Both the position numbers and the translations under genes were made by a program. Below the pieces are notes generated by a model. That model searched no databases and was not told where the DNA came from. It worked only from the letters and a program-made list of their open reading frames with translations. A stretch of DNA of 29,197 bases from a virus, in the IMG/VR virus record IMGVR_UViG_3300027974_000120, positions 1 to 29,197 of that record. One strand, given 5' to 3'. Below are positions 11,001-17,700 of this stretch, in pieces (position 1 is the first letter of the stretch; the number at the start of each line of letters is the position of its first letter).

Positions 11001-11257
11001 TCTCGGCTACGGGCTAGGCCTGCTTTAGCGGCTTCTTCAGCGTCACCTGTCAGAGATGCGCCAGCGGTGCGGCCAGAGGAAATTAAAGACTCAAGACCCT
11101 TGCTTGCTTGGGCAAGTATGCCTTTTTTACGTGCAGGCTTCTCGGACTCAAAAGCGTCTGGGTATCTTTCTTTAGCCAGCGCCATGGCTTCGTCATACCC
11201 CATGCTGCTGGGAACTTTAAAGGAAGTGCCGTCTGGAAGGGGTAGGTATTTAGCCAT
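2045..11257 (-). CDS. giant virion-type polyvalent protein: zincin-like peptidase + ART-like + LPD38-like domains
   Basis: About 3070 residues. I chose ATG at 11257 because it gives MAKYLPLPDGTSFKVP, a common N-terminal motif of giant phage proteins; a GTG at 11278 would add seven unlikely residues. No clear ribosome-binding site precedes it. In order: the N-terminal motif (5-36); a Gly/Ala-rich, possibly membrane-active stretch (about 100-270); long Glu/Gln/Lys/Ala-rich coiled coils (about 320-1600); a peptidase-like segment with LLHEVGVHLGF (H1742, E1743, H1747), followed by a DELLAYAVEEA helix; an ART-like domain from TWHGSDATFTAFD (W1874) to AYIDQAPEI (about 2165), carrying a charged helical insertion; and an LPD38-like C-terminal region (about 2570-2900) with RQLVRDPMAAS and a hydrophobic helix near 2750. 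Polyvalent proteins are thought to enter the host with phage DNA. The ejection role here is inferred. It is the last gene of the late operon and has its own likely promoter. Confidence 0.85.
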   Translation of the reverse strand: MAKYLPLPDGTSFKVPSSMGYDEAMALAKERYPDAFESEKPARKKGILAQASKGLESLISSGRTAGASLTGDAEEAAKAGLARSRDISSRYEEGADFEKVKKLYEERGILPAAGEAVSQIPGAIAEQGANIASLAASGRLGSMLGGAFGTKGKLVGGALGALASGTTQALGQNVERQAAEQERAGEPISIDMRKAVGTAIPSGALDVAGTFIPFGGKIVSKLTGIPAEALLGRSAAQVAKLAEERLAVTLSKGLATGALAEIPTEIAQQMLERYQAGLSLTSPDAMKEYGETAYQVGLLAPLGAVGRVSERSGARAEVEEKAKEAEQQKRALRLQQEQLTAAQQKAEEEADAKALEAEKQTPKYAIDIGKQYDDLLAQFQTQKTALKKPGANATPVEKAEYKDAQDSLQALQKQLQEIVPEYRRTKPMREQEAEKARVAGMSPFDYMLEQTGEVSTAKTKAAAPDLEGYYEQQIANPKQKVVDYATKQIQLANDQQLSNEKEPELAAKDYVGYLMTDPAMAQQTLQLRAYLPGLTKRQQNLVFASLEQRLEELRAANAVKAAQPNQTRLQTVEEEEQAALEQSRAADQAAAEEADRKVRLAPEMQALQRMKNAPSPMTENLGLFGNEEAPPSTSAAFGQLQQRLQGIPLEEGTLPTAEEVVPEGEQKRVLRRVPGAEFKLHPRAEGTGEVLTAESLRDRIDRVLSTYKLSPEAAAFLRRAEQVIPEADMTLKQEASGRANQENIAGEVVADRGLLKNVSQSQGFLTLLDQQLTKIENGEEGVARRGADRPTLLKTFPPTKESQAQASTTTPTEAFKYEQGETSATPGQAASVSQMEQNAQRERLESTGKPGKLPGFVAQPEEEERTQGVPGRATVEKRAQDINKPVYRTDPVTGKQVLVSGTIRGKSAEAAPLSLQNELEQLVKLAETVRDEQAGQLPLFGAADERSRVQKAERRGIEAGPSLDIGARPDVESFQRFMNSPYVRKLKQDMKQSEKDLAPVRAFLARALPRLKQLLKESKDTTARMSKIKNWTKFLKENGELASFQTNTDNLALKMNNLKLSVSDLNARIKSYEQAKEELIKEANRSGVRARGGAAEIAMFKELDDLIALHEEAKAEYTQTKAALDLVRTQIKVLVGEQRLAELKATVDPLEKSNESAKNEIARLQETIRTAQAEITEADNKVRQAEADKTQAVQGAKDANVQQLERQISDERTRRWNVAMSGFGKGVQIRALGAAERDARERGLTADAASEVKYNNELYNKPLLSLILELGSIDKQLAEATAKVTAARKKSGSYVGGEQNVQAFKGLGAAIRLQSRLSVRKISLEEAINFMRARNMPLRTNLAEAPAVREATPEEQDAIDQYIEQVQELGKATDRLAALTAERDDAIKEGKTKAVARLNGEIDKVNTEISVGTEEKAKLDLALKGRVSAGARRATSAPSKLRAGTTESKRTPGVTKQPLVEQRNIKAPSVAQAVAEANALAEKRAAGEKNLTKAQLAAIEAERQAEFQVILERRDEELTNQLEAAKDRLTTLQARAARPATGRSNLPSLEEIVNAKQEVEDYENERRAVRQELEGVKKALYQSTNEADIRAAEEAAAEPVEKETKTRGRRRKVTEEEAYGETTRAEGAVKDVYFDEQGGLEFSRGAAVNGLSVAELQKEIDTALGGAGLTKGRVELFNSVEEFLDSASFADLQDAYTVKRAKPPEAGDIPTDAKAFVDPRTGKAFMFANNIAKGDGLGILLHEVGVHLGFKNLFNAGQYKSLVNAVRNWSKLNDNSVEARVAKAALARVEAAQTSKEQFDDELLAYAVEEAIKAGVRPTALGSKGSPIANWLRLVIDTLKKALSAFGIDSKNLKAGDLVNLAYGAAQLEIRGTWHGSDATFTAFDTKYAGAGEGMFDLRFANENSIGAGPYTTPDKTYAEYYQHAIPFGKAANETGYGSLSYQDYRSMDAKYMDPNRPRVTPVADLQSIYESNLLTNYLQDVAQGGTLDPQNNKGARRYLDQLLKKAERNVKDQTETLASREKRKAKPDSIESAREELQIAKNQLKAAQTLDIGKIKGLTERPKTGQLYRSLDAIPREKVYRVDSVMTIGERPQLDALLEKYGTKSTYKGNDRFFANSLFYKMRRELGIKKTTEELKAAGIDVIERGNEDGEFTERAYIDQAPEILAMNLQPVGQSEGLLFSRKAQFGSDDALTDLASRVVAQPKSFSDRLGRNIALETEMNLVDMRAGLREALKAGAKEMGDTKNFVQAMYSVTKADQKMAVVSSTLMNGPMELYTDEKGFFGIKSSGQNSAKDVFDAIGRIPGGNARGRVDLATTYMIAQRAANKGLAKLDLGDLGITEADLKAAMADVNANPELKKALEVVRSTYNAYNAGLIKFLASTGAIPKETAAKLLKDGDYVPFYRVRENGMADLVFSDEVTINIGDVRYQPYLAELKGGETRILPLTESLPRNTLLITDKALTNLAARNVAYAFQSVGAGKGPLDKEGKPTNAMPIHKGKGVAGADIIRFNQEPDPKDPEDTGERWVRVKTDDTIMGGIPAELIVKSLEGAHLTLPAFLKIGGIAGDILRSGVTRMPIYILRQLVRDPMAASFTGGLNYGPLTAVAKAGREFVRMSRGTSAASEELIKRGLVQSGIFTGDPDDIAKMALQLAGNNQGAVDQLFAGLDRAAMRADAATRALVYENARKNGLSEVEADMATMESMNFYKRGLSPTVQYASRLIPFFNAQIQGLNVLYKAATGQMPFEEQQKIKQKFFNNAMLLVATGVVYAMAMEDDEAFKRAKPKDKYSNFFIPVPGVEEPFKLPIPYEAGWFFSLAVAAVDAMKAETDGQQQFDGLRDMFLQSVPGYSSKFMPQAIKPAFEVFTNKNFFSGNNIESARMESKTPQERFGAATTEAAKAMSKALPFLSPVQIEHLATGYFGQLPLIIAGAADGLFRKESKGEAPEKRVTDLPFIGSSFQKKFGGADADVMYRMATEATQAKNSYDSMLKQGRVEEAREFLADNRTQIVAAKLAAQYKTQMGRLRSDEERITGMEKMTGAEKRARIDRIDEARQALSEKFEAAMKRIEASGKT

Positions 11258-11290
11258 AAAAATTAAATTGTAGACCACACATTTGTAGCG

Positions 11291-11311
11291 CTCTGGCGGG
11301 TCAGACCAGAG
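11291..11311 (-). other. stem-loop in the leader of the giant gene
   Basis: CTCTGG (11291-11296) pairs perfectly with CCAGAG (11306-11311) around a 9-nt loop. A second, mutually exclusive hairpin, GGTC-A-GACC (11299-11307), overlaps it. Given the likely promoter at 11324-11351, transcription would begin near 11317. The stem would then sit at the very 5' end of the mRNA, about 35 bases before the ATG. It could protect the message or affect its translation. No T-run follows it, so a terminator is less likely. Confidence 0.4.
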
Positions 11312-11323
11312 TACCGTTTAGCT

Positions 11324-11351
11324 ATTGTCGCGCAAATTTATGCGCTGTCAA
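11324..11351 (-). promoter_or_regulatory. sigma70-like promoter for the giant gene
   Basis: On the - strand a perfect -35 box TTGACA (11351-11346) starts one base after the stop codon of the upstream gene. A 16-base spacer follows, then GACAAT (11329-11324), which matches TATAAT at 4 of 6 positions including the important second A and last T. This would start transcription near 11317 and give a leader of about 60 bases. It sits in the largest intergenic gap of the window (about 95 bases). Confidence 0.6.
11330..11345. promoter_or_regulatory. operator-like interrupted palindrome between -35 and -10
   Basis: The spacer between the two promoter boxes reads GCGCATAAATTTGCGC on the - strand. GCGCA and TGCGC are perfect 5-bp inverted arms around an AT-rich 6-base centre. 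The palindrome fills the 16-base spacer exactly. A dimeric repressor bound here would block RNA polymerase. Direct evidence is the symmetry and position only; no repressor gene is visible in the window. Confidence 0.45.
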
Positions 11352-11352
11352 C

Positions 11353-13479
11353 TCATTCGTCACCGGCGTTGCGCACAGTGCCTCTGGGCTCGCTTTCAAA
11401 GCCTAGATTCATAGCGTAAGCAGACAAGAACGGGTTGGTCATAAGCGCAGAACGCAGTCTGTCTTGGTATATTTTGTTTTTTGCGGCCTCAGACGGGGCT
11501 GTGTTGTAGTTCGTATCGTTCTTAAGGTCTGCCATAACTTGCTTTTGAACTTTGGTGAACTCCAACATCTTCTTGTCATCGGCAGCAAAACGCTTAGCCA
11601 TCATTTCGTTGCGTTGGTAGCCGGGGCCGGCTGCAATGTTTGCTTGTTGCAAGTTAATTGCCCCGCCAAACATTGTTTTAGCTTGGTCAGTCGTAATGTC
11701 AAAACGCTTAGCCGTAAAGTTAATCAGGCTCTCAAGCCCTGCGTTGGTGGCGTTGTCAATGTCTTTTTTAGCGGCTCGTAACTCTTTCGAGTCCATACTC
11801 TTTTGGTTAAACCGCACATCTTCCAAACGACCGTAAGCATCGTCTAGCTTGTCACGAGCATCGTTAAGTCTTTCTTGGCTCTTGCGATACGCAGCAGTAC
11901 CGGCCATAGCGCCTTGACCAATATTGGCAAACGCGTTGGGAGATGTGCCGGACATCATTGCCAAACCGGCTTCCAAAAGCGCCAGACCACTGGACTGTCC
12001 TTCTTCTTTGGCAATCCGTTCTTCTTTACCTTTAAGCTTGGCTTCACGGTCTTTGCCGTACTCACCCCGAGCAGCTAAGTCTGCTTGCAATTGTTCGTAG
12101 TCACGCTGTGCCGCAGAAGTTCTGCTCTCAGCCAACTCTTTGTATTGGCGCTCAATATCGTTTAGCTGCGTGTCACGCTTGTTTTGATCCCCTGCAAACA
12201 AGGCATACATGTCCTTGATGCTCTGGGCACTACTACCTGCACCAGCTCCTCCTCCAGCACCACCTCCGCCCCCTTGTTTACCGGCACCAGTATCGGCAAC
12301 GTCCGCGGCTTCGACCGGCTTGGACATTGTGTTGGGGTTGACCTTCAGACCTAAGCGACGTGCTTCGGCATTTGACTGATCGTCGGGGCTGTACGTAGGC
12401 GCCAGCTTTGCCGCCGCTTTTTTGGTTTGTTCTGGCGTAGCCTGTGGATTAGCTTTTTTCCAAGCTTCCAATGCTTCTGTTTCGGCAGGCAAAAGCGCTG
12501 CCGCCCCTGTACCTACAAGCGTGCCCACGCCAGTGCCTATTGGGCCAAACAAAGAACCGAGACCTGCGCCAGCCATAGGTAGCCCTGACCGACCGGCTGT
12601 AAGAGATGCTTGTTTGGCTTTATCTATTGCAGATACGTTCGGGTCGTTGTAGAAGTCGCCTTGCGTGTAACCTTCGTACAGCCCAGAACCCAACCCCACC
12701 ACGCCAGCTGTAGCCGCACCGCCACCCAGTGGTAGTTTGCTGGTCTTTGTAGTGCCAATATCAGACAGCCTGTCAGTGACAGCTTTAACACTTGGGCCTA
12801 CTTTTTGACCTAGTTCAAAAGACTTACTTGGTGCGGCTGTAGGCGTTGCGGCGGTAGGTTTAGGGGCTGCAGGCTTCTGGGGGCCAGAAGTTTCTTTGCC
12901 AAAATCACTCAATATTTTTTGTTTGTCCGCAGGATCTGCATTAGCAAACTGTGACCCAGTTATACCTTTAGCTTTAAGGTACTCTTTAAAACGTTCTTCA
13001 TTAAATACACCCGCTGCATACCCCGGCACACCGCCACCAGACATACGAACCACAGGCTCACTGCGCTGGGCAAAGTCATACATGCCGCCCTGCGCCATAC
13101 CGTCACCAGTTCTTCTGGGGACATCATCACCGTCGCCGTAGCCGGCAATACCACCATCAGCCATACGCTCAATGTTGCGTGCAGGTAAACGTCCAATACC
13201 CTGATCTTCTGGCAGTCCGCCAGCAGCCATACCAGTCACATTACCCATAGCGTCAACGGCAGGGGCTTCGGACATACCCGCAATAGCGGCATCAGCTATC
13301 TTAGGTTGAGGCGCAGCCATACGTGCTTGCGCGGCTTGGCGCAGTTGTTTACGCTGATTACTCTCTGCAACGGCCAAAGACAGAACGTAGGGATTACCCT
13401 TATTCATCATGGCGTATTGTTGCAACAAGCGGTCAGGCATACCGCGCAGGGTTGTCGTGATTTGGTTTACATCAAACAT
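11353..13479 (-). CDS. large Gly/Ala-rich virion protein (probable ejection protein)
   Basis: 708 residues starting with ATG at 13479, four bases after the stop of the upstream gene. Residues 84-158 hold Gly-rich motifs of the form MAxGG(I/V/L)xGY, such as MADGGIAGYGDG and MSGGGVPGYAAG. About 290-330 is a Gly/Ala-rich hydrophobic stretch that could interact with membranes. About 399-415 is an almost pure Gly/Ala linker. About 420-640 is charged and helical, interrupted by GLALLEAGLAMMSGTSP (about 496-526), a motif I associate with uncharacterised phage virion proteins. The C-terminus is charged. No enzyme motif is visible. Its place between two other low-complexity proteins and the giant protein suggests an internal or ejected virion protein; this is inference from context and composition. 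Confidence 0.7.
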   Translation of the reverse strand: MFDVNQITTTLRGMPDRLLQQYAMMNKGNPYVLSLAVAESNQRKQLRQAAQARMAAPQPKIADAAIAGMSEAPAVDAMGNVTGMAAGGLPEDQGIGRLPARNIERMADGGIAGYGDGDDVPRRTGDGMAQGGMYDFAQRSEPVVRMSGGGVPGYAAGVFNEERFKEYLKAKGITGSQFANADPADKQKILSDFGKETSGPQKPAAPKPTAATPTAAPSKSFELGQKVGPSVKAVTDRLSDIGTTKTSKLPLGGGAATAGVVGLGSGLYEGYTQGDFYNDPNVSAIDKAKQASLTAGRSGLPMAGAGLGSLFGPIGTGVGTLVGTGAAALLPAETEALEAWKKANPQATPEQTKKAAAKLAPTYSPDDQSNAEARRLGLKVNPNTMSKPVEAADVADTGAGKQGGGGGAGGGAGAGSSAQSIKDMYALFAGDQNKRDTQLNDIERQYKELAESRTSAAQRDYEQLQADLAARGEYGKDREAKLKGKEERIAKEEGQSSGLALLEAGLAMMSGTSPNAFANIGQGAMAGTAAYRKSQERLNDARDKLDDAYGRLEDVRFNQKSMDSKELRAAKKDIDNATNAGLESLINFTAKRFDITTDQAKTMFGGAINLQQANIAAGPGYQRNEMMAKRFAADDKKMLEFTKVQKQVMADLKNDTNYNTAPSEAAKNKIYQDRLRSALMTNPFLSAYAMNLGFESEPRGTVRNAGDE

Positions 13480-13483
13480 ATTT

Positions 13484-14719
13484 TTAGCCCATGTTATAGA
13501 CAGCTAAGTCCGCCAACCCAGCAGGCGCACTGTCAACAGCGCCGCCTTTAGCAAACAATTTACTAGCGCCCAGCGCTGCTGTGCCAAGACCCGCCACTTG
13601 AGACACCGCAGAAGGTGCTGCTTGGTAAATCGTATTTGATTGCTGGGTCAATGGCAAACCGCGGAGCATGTCAGACATAAAGCCCAACTGCTTGTACGGG
13701 TAGTTCTGGTAGCCCAAGTAGTCTTGGTACTGATTGTTCAGCATGTTCTGGACTTGCTGTTGTTGCTGTGTGCCGTACTGGTTCTGCAACTGATTGATGC
13801 CCACTTGTTGGCCAAACTGGGTCTGGCCTAAATTACCCAACTGACCCGCGCCTGTCAGCGCTGTTTGCAAGCCTTGAAGTCCCAGACCTGCACCGTACTG
13901 GCGTGATTGCTCAGCTAATTGTTGTGCCTGCATTAACTGCTGTTGGTTAGCCAGTTGCGCCTGTAAATCTTGCCCTGCGCCTAATTGTTGTACACCCAGC
14001 TTAGCCTGTAAGTTCTGTCCGCCAACTTGAAGACCTGCTTGTTGATTAGCTAGGTTAGCTTGCAGACGCGCTGCTTGCTCGGTGTTAAATTGCTGCTGGC
14101 CTTGCTGAAAAGCGGCTTGCTGACCCTGCGCAAAGATGTCATTTTGCAGACGGGCTAAGTTGTTTCTTGCTTGCCCACGCATTAGATAGTCGCCACTGCC
14201 ACCAAACGCACCAGCACGAGCAGCCTGAGCACCTTGGATTTGAGATGCAATATCGCTTTGCCGTTGCGCATCCGCCTGCTGGCGTGCCACCACATTTGCC
14301 ATGTAAGGCGACATGTACGCTTCTTGCGTACTAGGGCGTGTGAAAGACTCCGTTGTAACCCCGTGTGAGGGATCCATCTGGTAGTAGTTTAGGCTTGGGT
14401 TCTGTACCGTGTAGGCAGAGAACATCCCGGGGTTGTAAGCGCCGTAGTTAAGTGCTGCTTGAGAAGCCAAGCCAGTTAGGTCTGTAGCTTGTTGCAGTTG
14501 CGGGGCAGTTTGCATACCCTGCGCGCCTTCAAAGGCTTGCTGCTGCATAGGCGTGAACTGAGCGACACGCTCCCCCATGTACTGCATGTAGGGGTTTTGA
14601 GTTGTGTCGGTTACCGCGGCCGCTTTGCCTAGTAAATCCTGTACGTACGGCTTGGCATAGTCAGGAATGGCCGTCTGGGACGACGATATTTGGGAAACTT
14701 GTACTTGTGGTTCAGCCAT
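13484..14719 (-). CDS. Gln-rich virion protein (probable ejection/internal protein)
   Basis: 411 residues. The ATG at 14719 has a good ribosome-binding site (TAAGGAAT) that overlaps the TAA stop of the upstream gene. The N-terminal 160 residues have mixed composition and a YMQYMGERVAQFTPMQQQAF stretch. Residues about 185-330 are strongly Gln/Ala/Leu-rich with a degenerate LQAxLAxQQ repeat, predicting long helices. The C-terminus has LFAKGGAVDS, a short form of the Gly-rich motif found in the two neighbouring proteins. No catalytic residues or signal peptide are visible. Proteins like this occur beside tail and ejection genes in short-tailed phages. A role in the DNA-ejection channel is inferred from position and composition. 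Confidence 0.68.
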   Translation of the reverse strand: MAEPQVQVSQISSSQTAIPDYAKPYVQDLLGKAAAVTDTTQNPYMQYMGERVAQFTPMQQQAFEGAQGMQTAPQLQQATDLTGLASQAALNYGAYNPGMFSAYTVQNPSLNYYQMDPSHGVTTESFTRPSTQEAYMSPYMANVVARQQADAQRQSDIASQIQGAQAARAGAFGGSGDYLMRGQARNNLARLQNDIFAQGQQAAFQQGQQQFNTEQAARLQANLANQQAGLQVGGQNLQAKLGVQQLGAGQDLQAQLANQQQLMQAQQLAEQSRQYGAGLGLQGLQTALTGAGQLGNLGQTQFGQQVGINQLQNQYGTQQQQQVQNMLNNQYQDYLGYQNYPYKQLGFMSDMLRGLPLTQQSNTIYQAAPSAVSQVAGLGTAALGASKLFAKGGAVDSAPAGLADLAVYNMG

Positions 14720-14729
14720 GATCTATTCC

Positions 14730-17700
14730 TTAAGCGGGAAGATATTTGTCAGCACGGCTATTGGCCGCTACTTTATTTTTGCCTGTGGTTTTGCCCCGTG
14801 CACGTTGCACACGATCCATCATGGCGTACAGTTTCTTAGCGCCAGCTTCAGTTGAGCCATTACCCAATTCAGACACGATGCGTGCAGGTACTACAAACTC
14901 ACCATCGGCAAGGCGTGCGGGTTGCTGTTTAGCGCCAATTGTTGCAGGGATGCTATCAGACACGCCATCACCGGGGCCTCTGAGCAAACGACCACCATCA
15001 GAGTAGCTACCCAAGGAACCTAGCCCGCCGCCTACTGCATAGCCAGTCATTGGCATACCGCCCATGGCATAACCCATCAGACCCCCCGCGGCTGCGCCCC
15101 CACTTTCTCGTTTGTCATTTTCAGAACCTCCACCACCGGCTGCTGCTGCTGCTGCGGCTTTATCAGCTTCAGTTTTAGTGGCCGAAGCTTTCTTGGCTTT
15201 AGCGTCACGCCATTTAGCGGCAACTGTAGACAGCGGTACACCCGTAGCGGAAGCAATTTCTTCAGGAGTAAGGTTGTTTTCAATCGCCCAATCGTATGTA
15301 GCGCTGTCTGCTTGGCCTTGGTTGGCTTTAAAGTATGCGGCAATCTCGTTTGGCGACATCAAGTAGTTAGTGCCGCCAGTTGGATCATTGTATTTGGCTA
15401 CATAGTCTTTGTTAAGTCTATAAGTTTTTGCTACTGGGTCAAAAATATATTGCTGATTTGAGTTGCTTGGGTATCCAAGCGTAGCTTCTGCGTACGGGCG
15501 CGCAATCTCACCAACGCCAGACTTGGTCGGGTATGCGCCTTTGCCCATCAGGAAGTTGTACGCAGCCTGCGAGTCACCAGTCATCTTGTTGTACTTGGCG
15601 TCGTAGTAGCGGTTCTTCATCTGCTGCGGAGAAAGCGGTGTCGCCCTAGATGCGACATCAGGACTCAAATTAATTTTGTCCATAAAGTTGGCGTGCTCGA
15701 CATCTGTAGCGTTGGGGTTTTGAGTAATCCAACTGCGATAAAGATCAAGCTGTGCATTTTGGGCAGCGGTTGTAGCGGCTGCTTGTTCTGCAATTTGTTG
15801 TTTGGCCAGTGTTATTGGTGCTACTGTAAACCCGGCTGTGCCGCCGTAGTCAATGATTGGGCCTGTTGTGCCTGTGGTTGTCTCAGAACCAACCCCTGTA
15901 ATTTTGCCTTGGCCAACTTGCGTACCAATAACGGCTGCTGGCCCAGTTGTGCCAACGTATGTACCATCGACTGTAATTTTGTTTGCTGCGGCTGCGGCAT
16001 TAGCGGCAGCTTTATCTGCGGCGGCTTTGGCAATTGCATCAGCTTCTGCTTTAGCTCTTGCTGCTGCGGCAGCGGCTTCGGCGGCAGTTTTACCTTCTGC
16101 TAACGCTTTTAACCTAGCAGCTTCTGCTGCGGCTGCTGCGTCTCTTGCCGCTTTTTCTGCGGCTGCTTTTGCTGCGGCCTCTGCTGCGGCTTTAGCGGCT
16201 GCTGCCGCTGCCGCGTCATCCTCTGCTTTTTTCTTAGCTGCTGCCGCTGCTGCCGCTGCATCATCGTCTGCTTTTTTCTTAGCGGCTGCGGCTGCGGCTG
16301 CGGCTGCGGCATCTGCGGCGGCTTTATCCCTAGCGGCTTTGTCTGCGGCTGCTTTGTCTGCGGCGGCTTTGGCGGCGGCATCACGGGCATCAAAAATCTG
16401 TGATGAAGTCTGGCCAGTAGCACGCAATACATCGGCATCTGTGATGCCGTATGTGCCCATCCCAGTCTGTGCTTGCTCACGAGTCAAATTAGGGTTAGCA
16501 AGCGCGGTGTTAATGTTTTGGCTGAGTCCTGCCAAGCCGCCAGCCGTACCGGTATCACTGTGAGTAGCCGCATATTGCGCAGCGGCAGATAAGCCAGAAC
16601 TACCCAAAGCATTTGCTAATGCTTGGTTTTGCAGTGCAACGTCAGAAGTTTGCGCTAAGAATTGAGGTGCTGTTACTGTTGGCGTAGCTGCCTGCTGAAC
16701 AAAACGTTTTTCGTAATCAGCTTGCTGGTTCTGTGTGCCAGTAATCCGCGCAATATCGGCTGCAGACACGTTGTATGTCTGCATGTCTGCCGCAATTTGT
16801 TTATCAAGTGCTCCAGAAGCTAACTTAGCTTGGTCAAGCCCTGAAAAATAATTAAATACGTCTTGGTCGCCAACAAGCATACCGTCAGCGTATCCGGGCA
16901 CACCGCCATGCGCTAACGCAACAATACCGCCTTCAGCAAAAGGCTTGAATGCGGGTGTGCCGTAATTCTTTGCAGGCACGGGGTTCAGCCTACGATACTG
17001 CCCGTTGGGGCCATAAATAAACTGGTTGATTGTGTCGTTGCCTTGAATGTTTGGTTGTTGCGTGGTTGTTGGAACCATCATGTCAGCCATGATTGGCGAT
17101 GCGGCAGCGGCAAGGTACTTAAAGTTATCTTTTGCAAACTGCATGGGATCGTTGGCAACAGCCTTAGCCCCGGCAGAAGCCATATCACCAAAAGATTGAG
17201 TTGCCGGATTAGCGTTGCTTTTGAGAAATTCATTAAACGCGGTGCCAGAAGAGCCGTCAGTAGCAGTGGCTGCAACATCGCCAAACGCCTGCCCTAAATT
17301 TCCTGAAGAAGACCCCGCTAAAGCTTCAGACAACCCCGCACTTGTACCCGCGCCCATTAGACCTTCGGCTAATCCTGCTCCACCATACGCACCCAATCCG
17401 GCCATGAGGCCGCGAGATAAACTACCAGTAGCCAAAGCCGTTGCGCCCCCCACTGCAACACCCGTACCCACAGCCGCACTAGTACCCAATGCACTACCAA
17501 GCGCGGTTCCAATACCGGGGGCAAAATAGTTTAAAGCTGCGCCTGCCAAAATAGGCAAAATATTGCTCAAAAAGCCGGCTTCAGGAAGTCCTGTATCGGG
17601 GTTAATTGTCAACGAGCCGCCGTGTTTCATGGCCAAGGCTTGCAGCCCCGCAACTTCTTGGGGGGCCATGTGTACCAGCATTGAATCTGGGCCTCGGCCA

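Noticed and set aside
11258-11278. GTG start at 11278 for the giant protein
   Set aside because: It adds seven residues without family resemblance, while the ATG at 11257 gives the usual MAKYLPLPDG beginning.
15853-16563. Open + strand frame of 236 codons, Ala/Ser-rich
   Set aside because: It is the mirror of the GCN-rich coiled-coil tract of the - strand gene and has no independent protein character.
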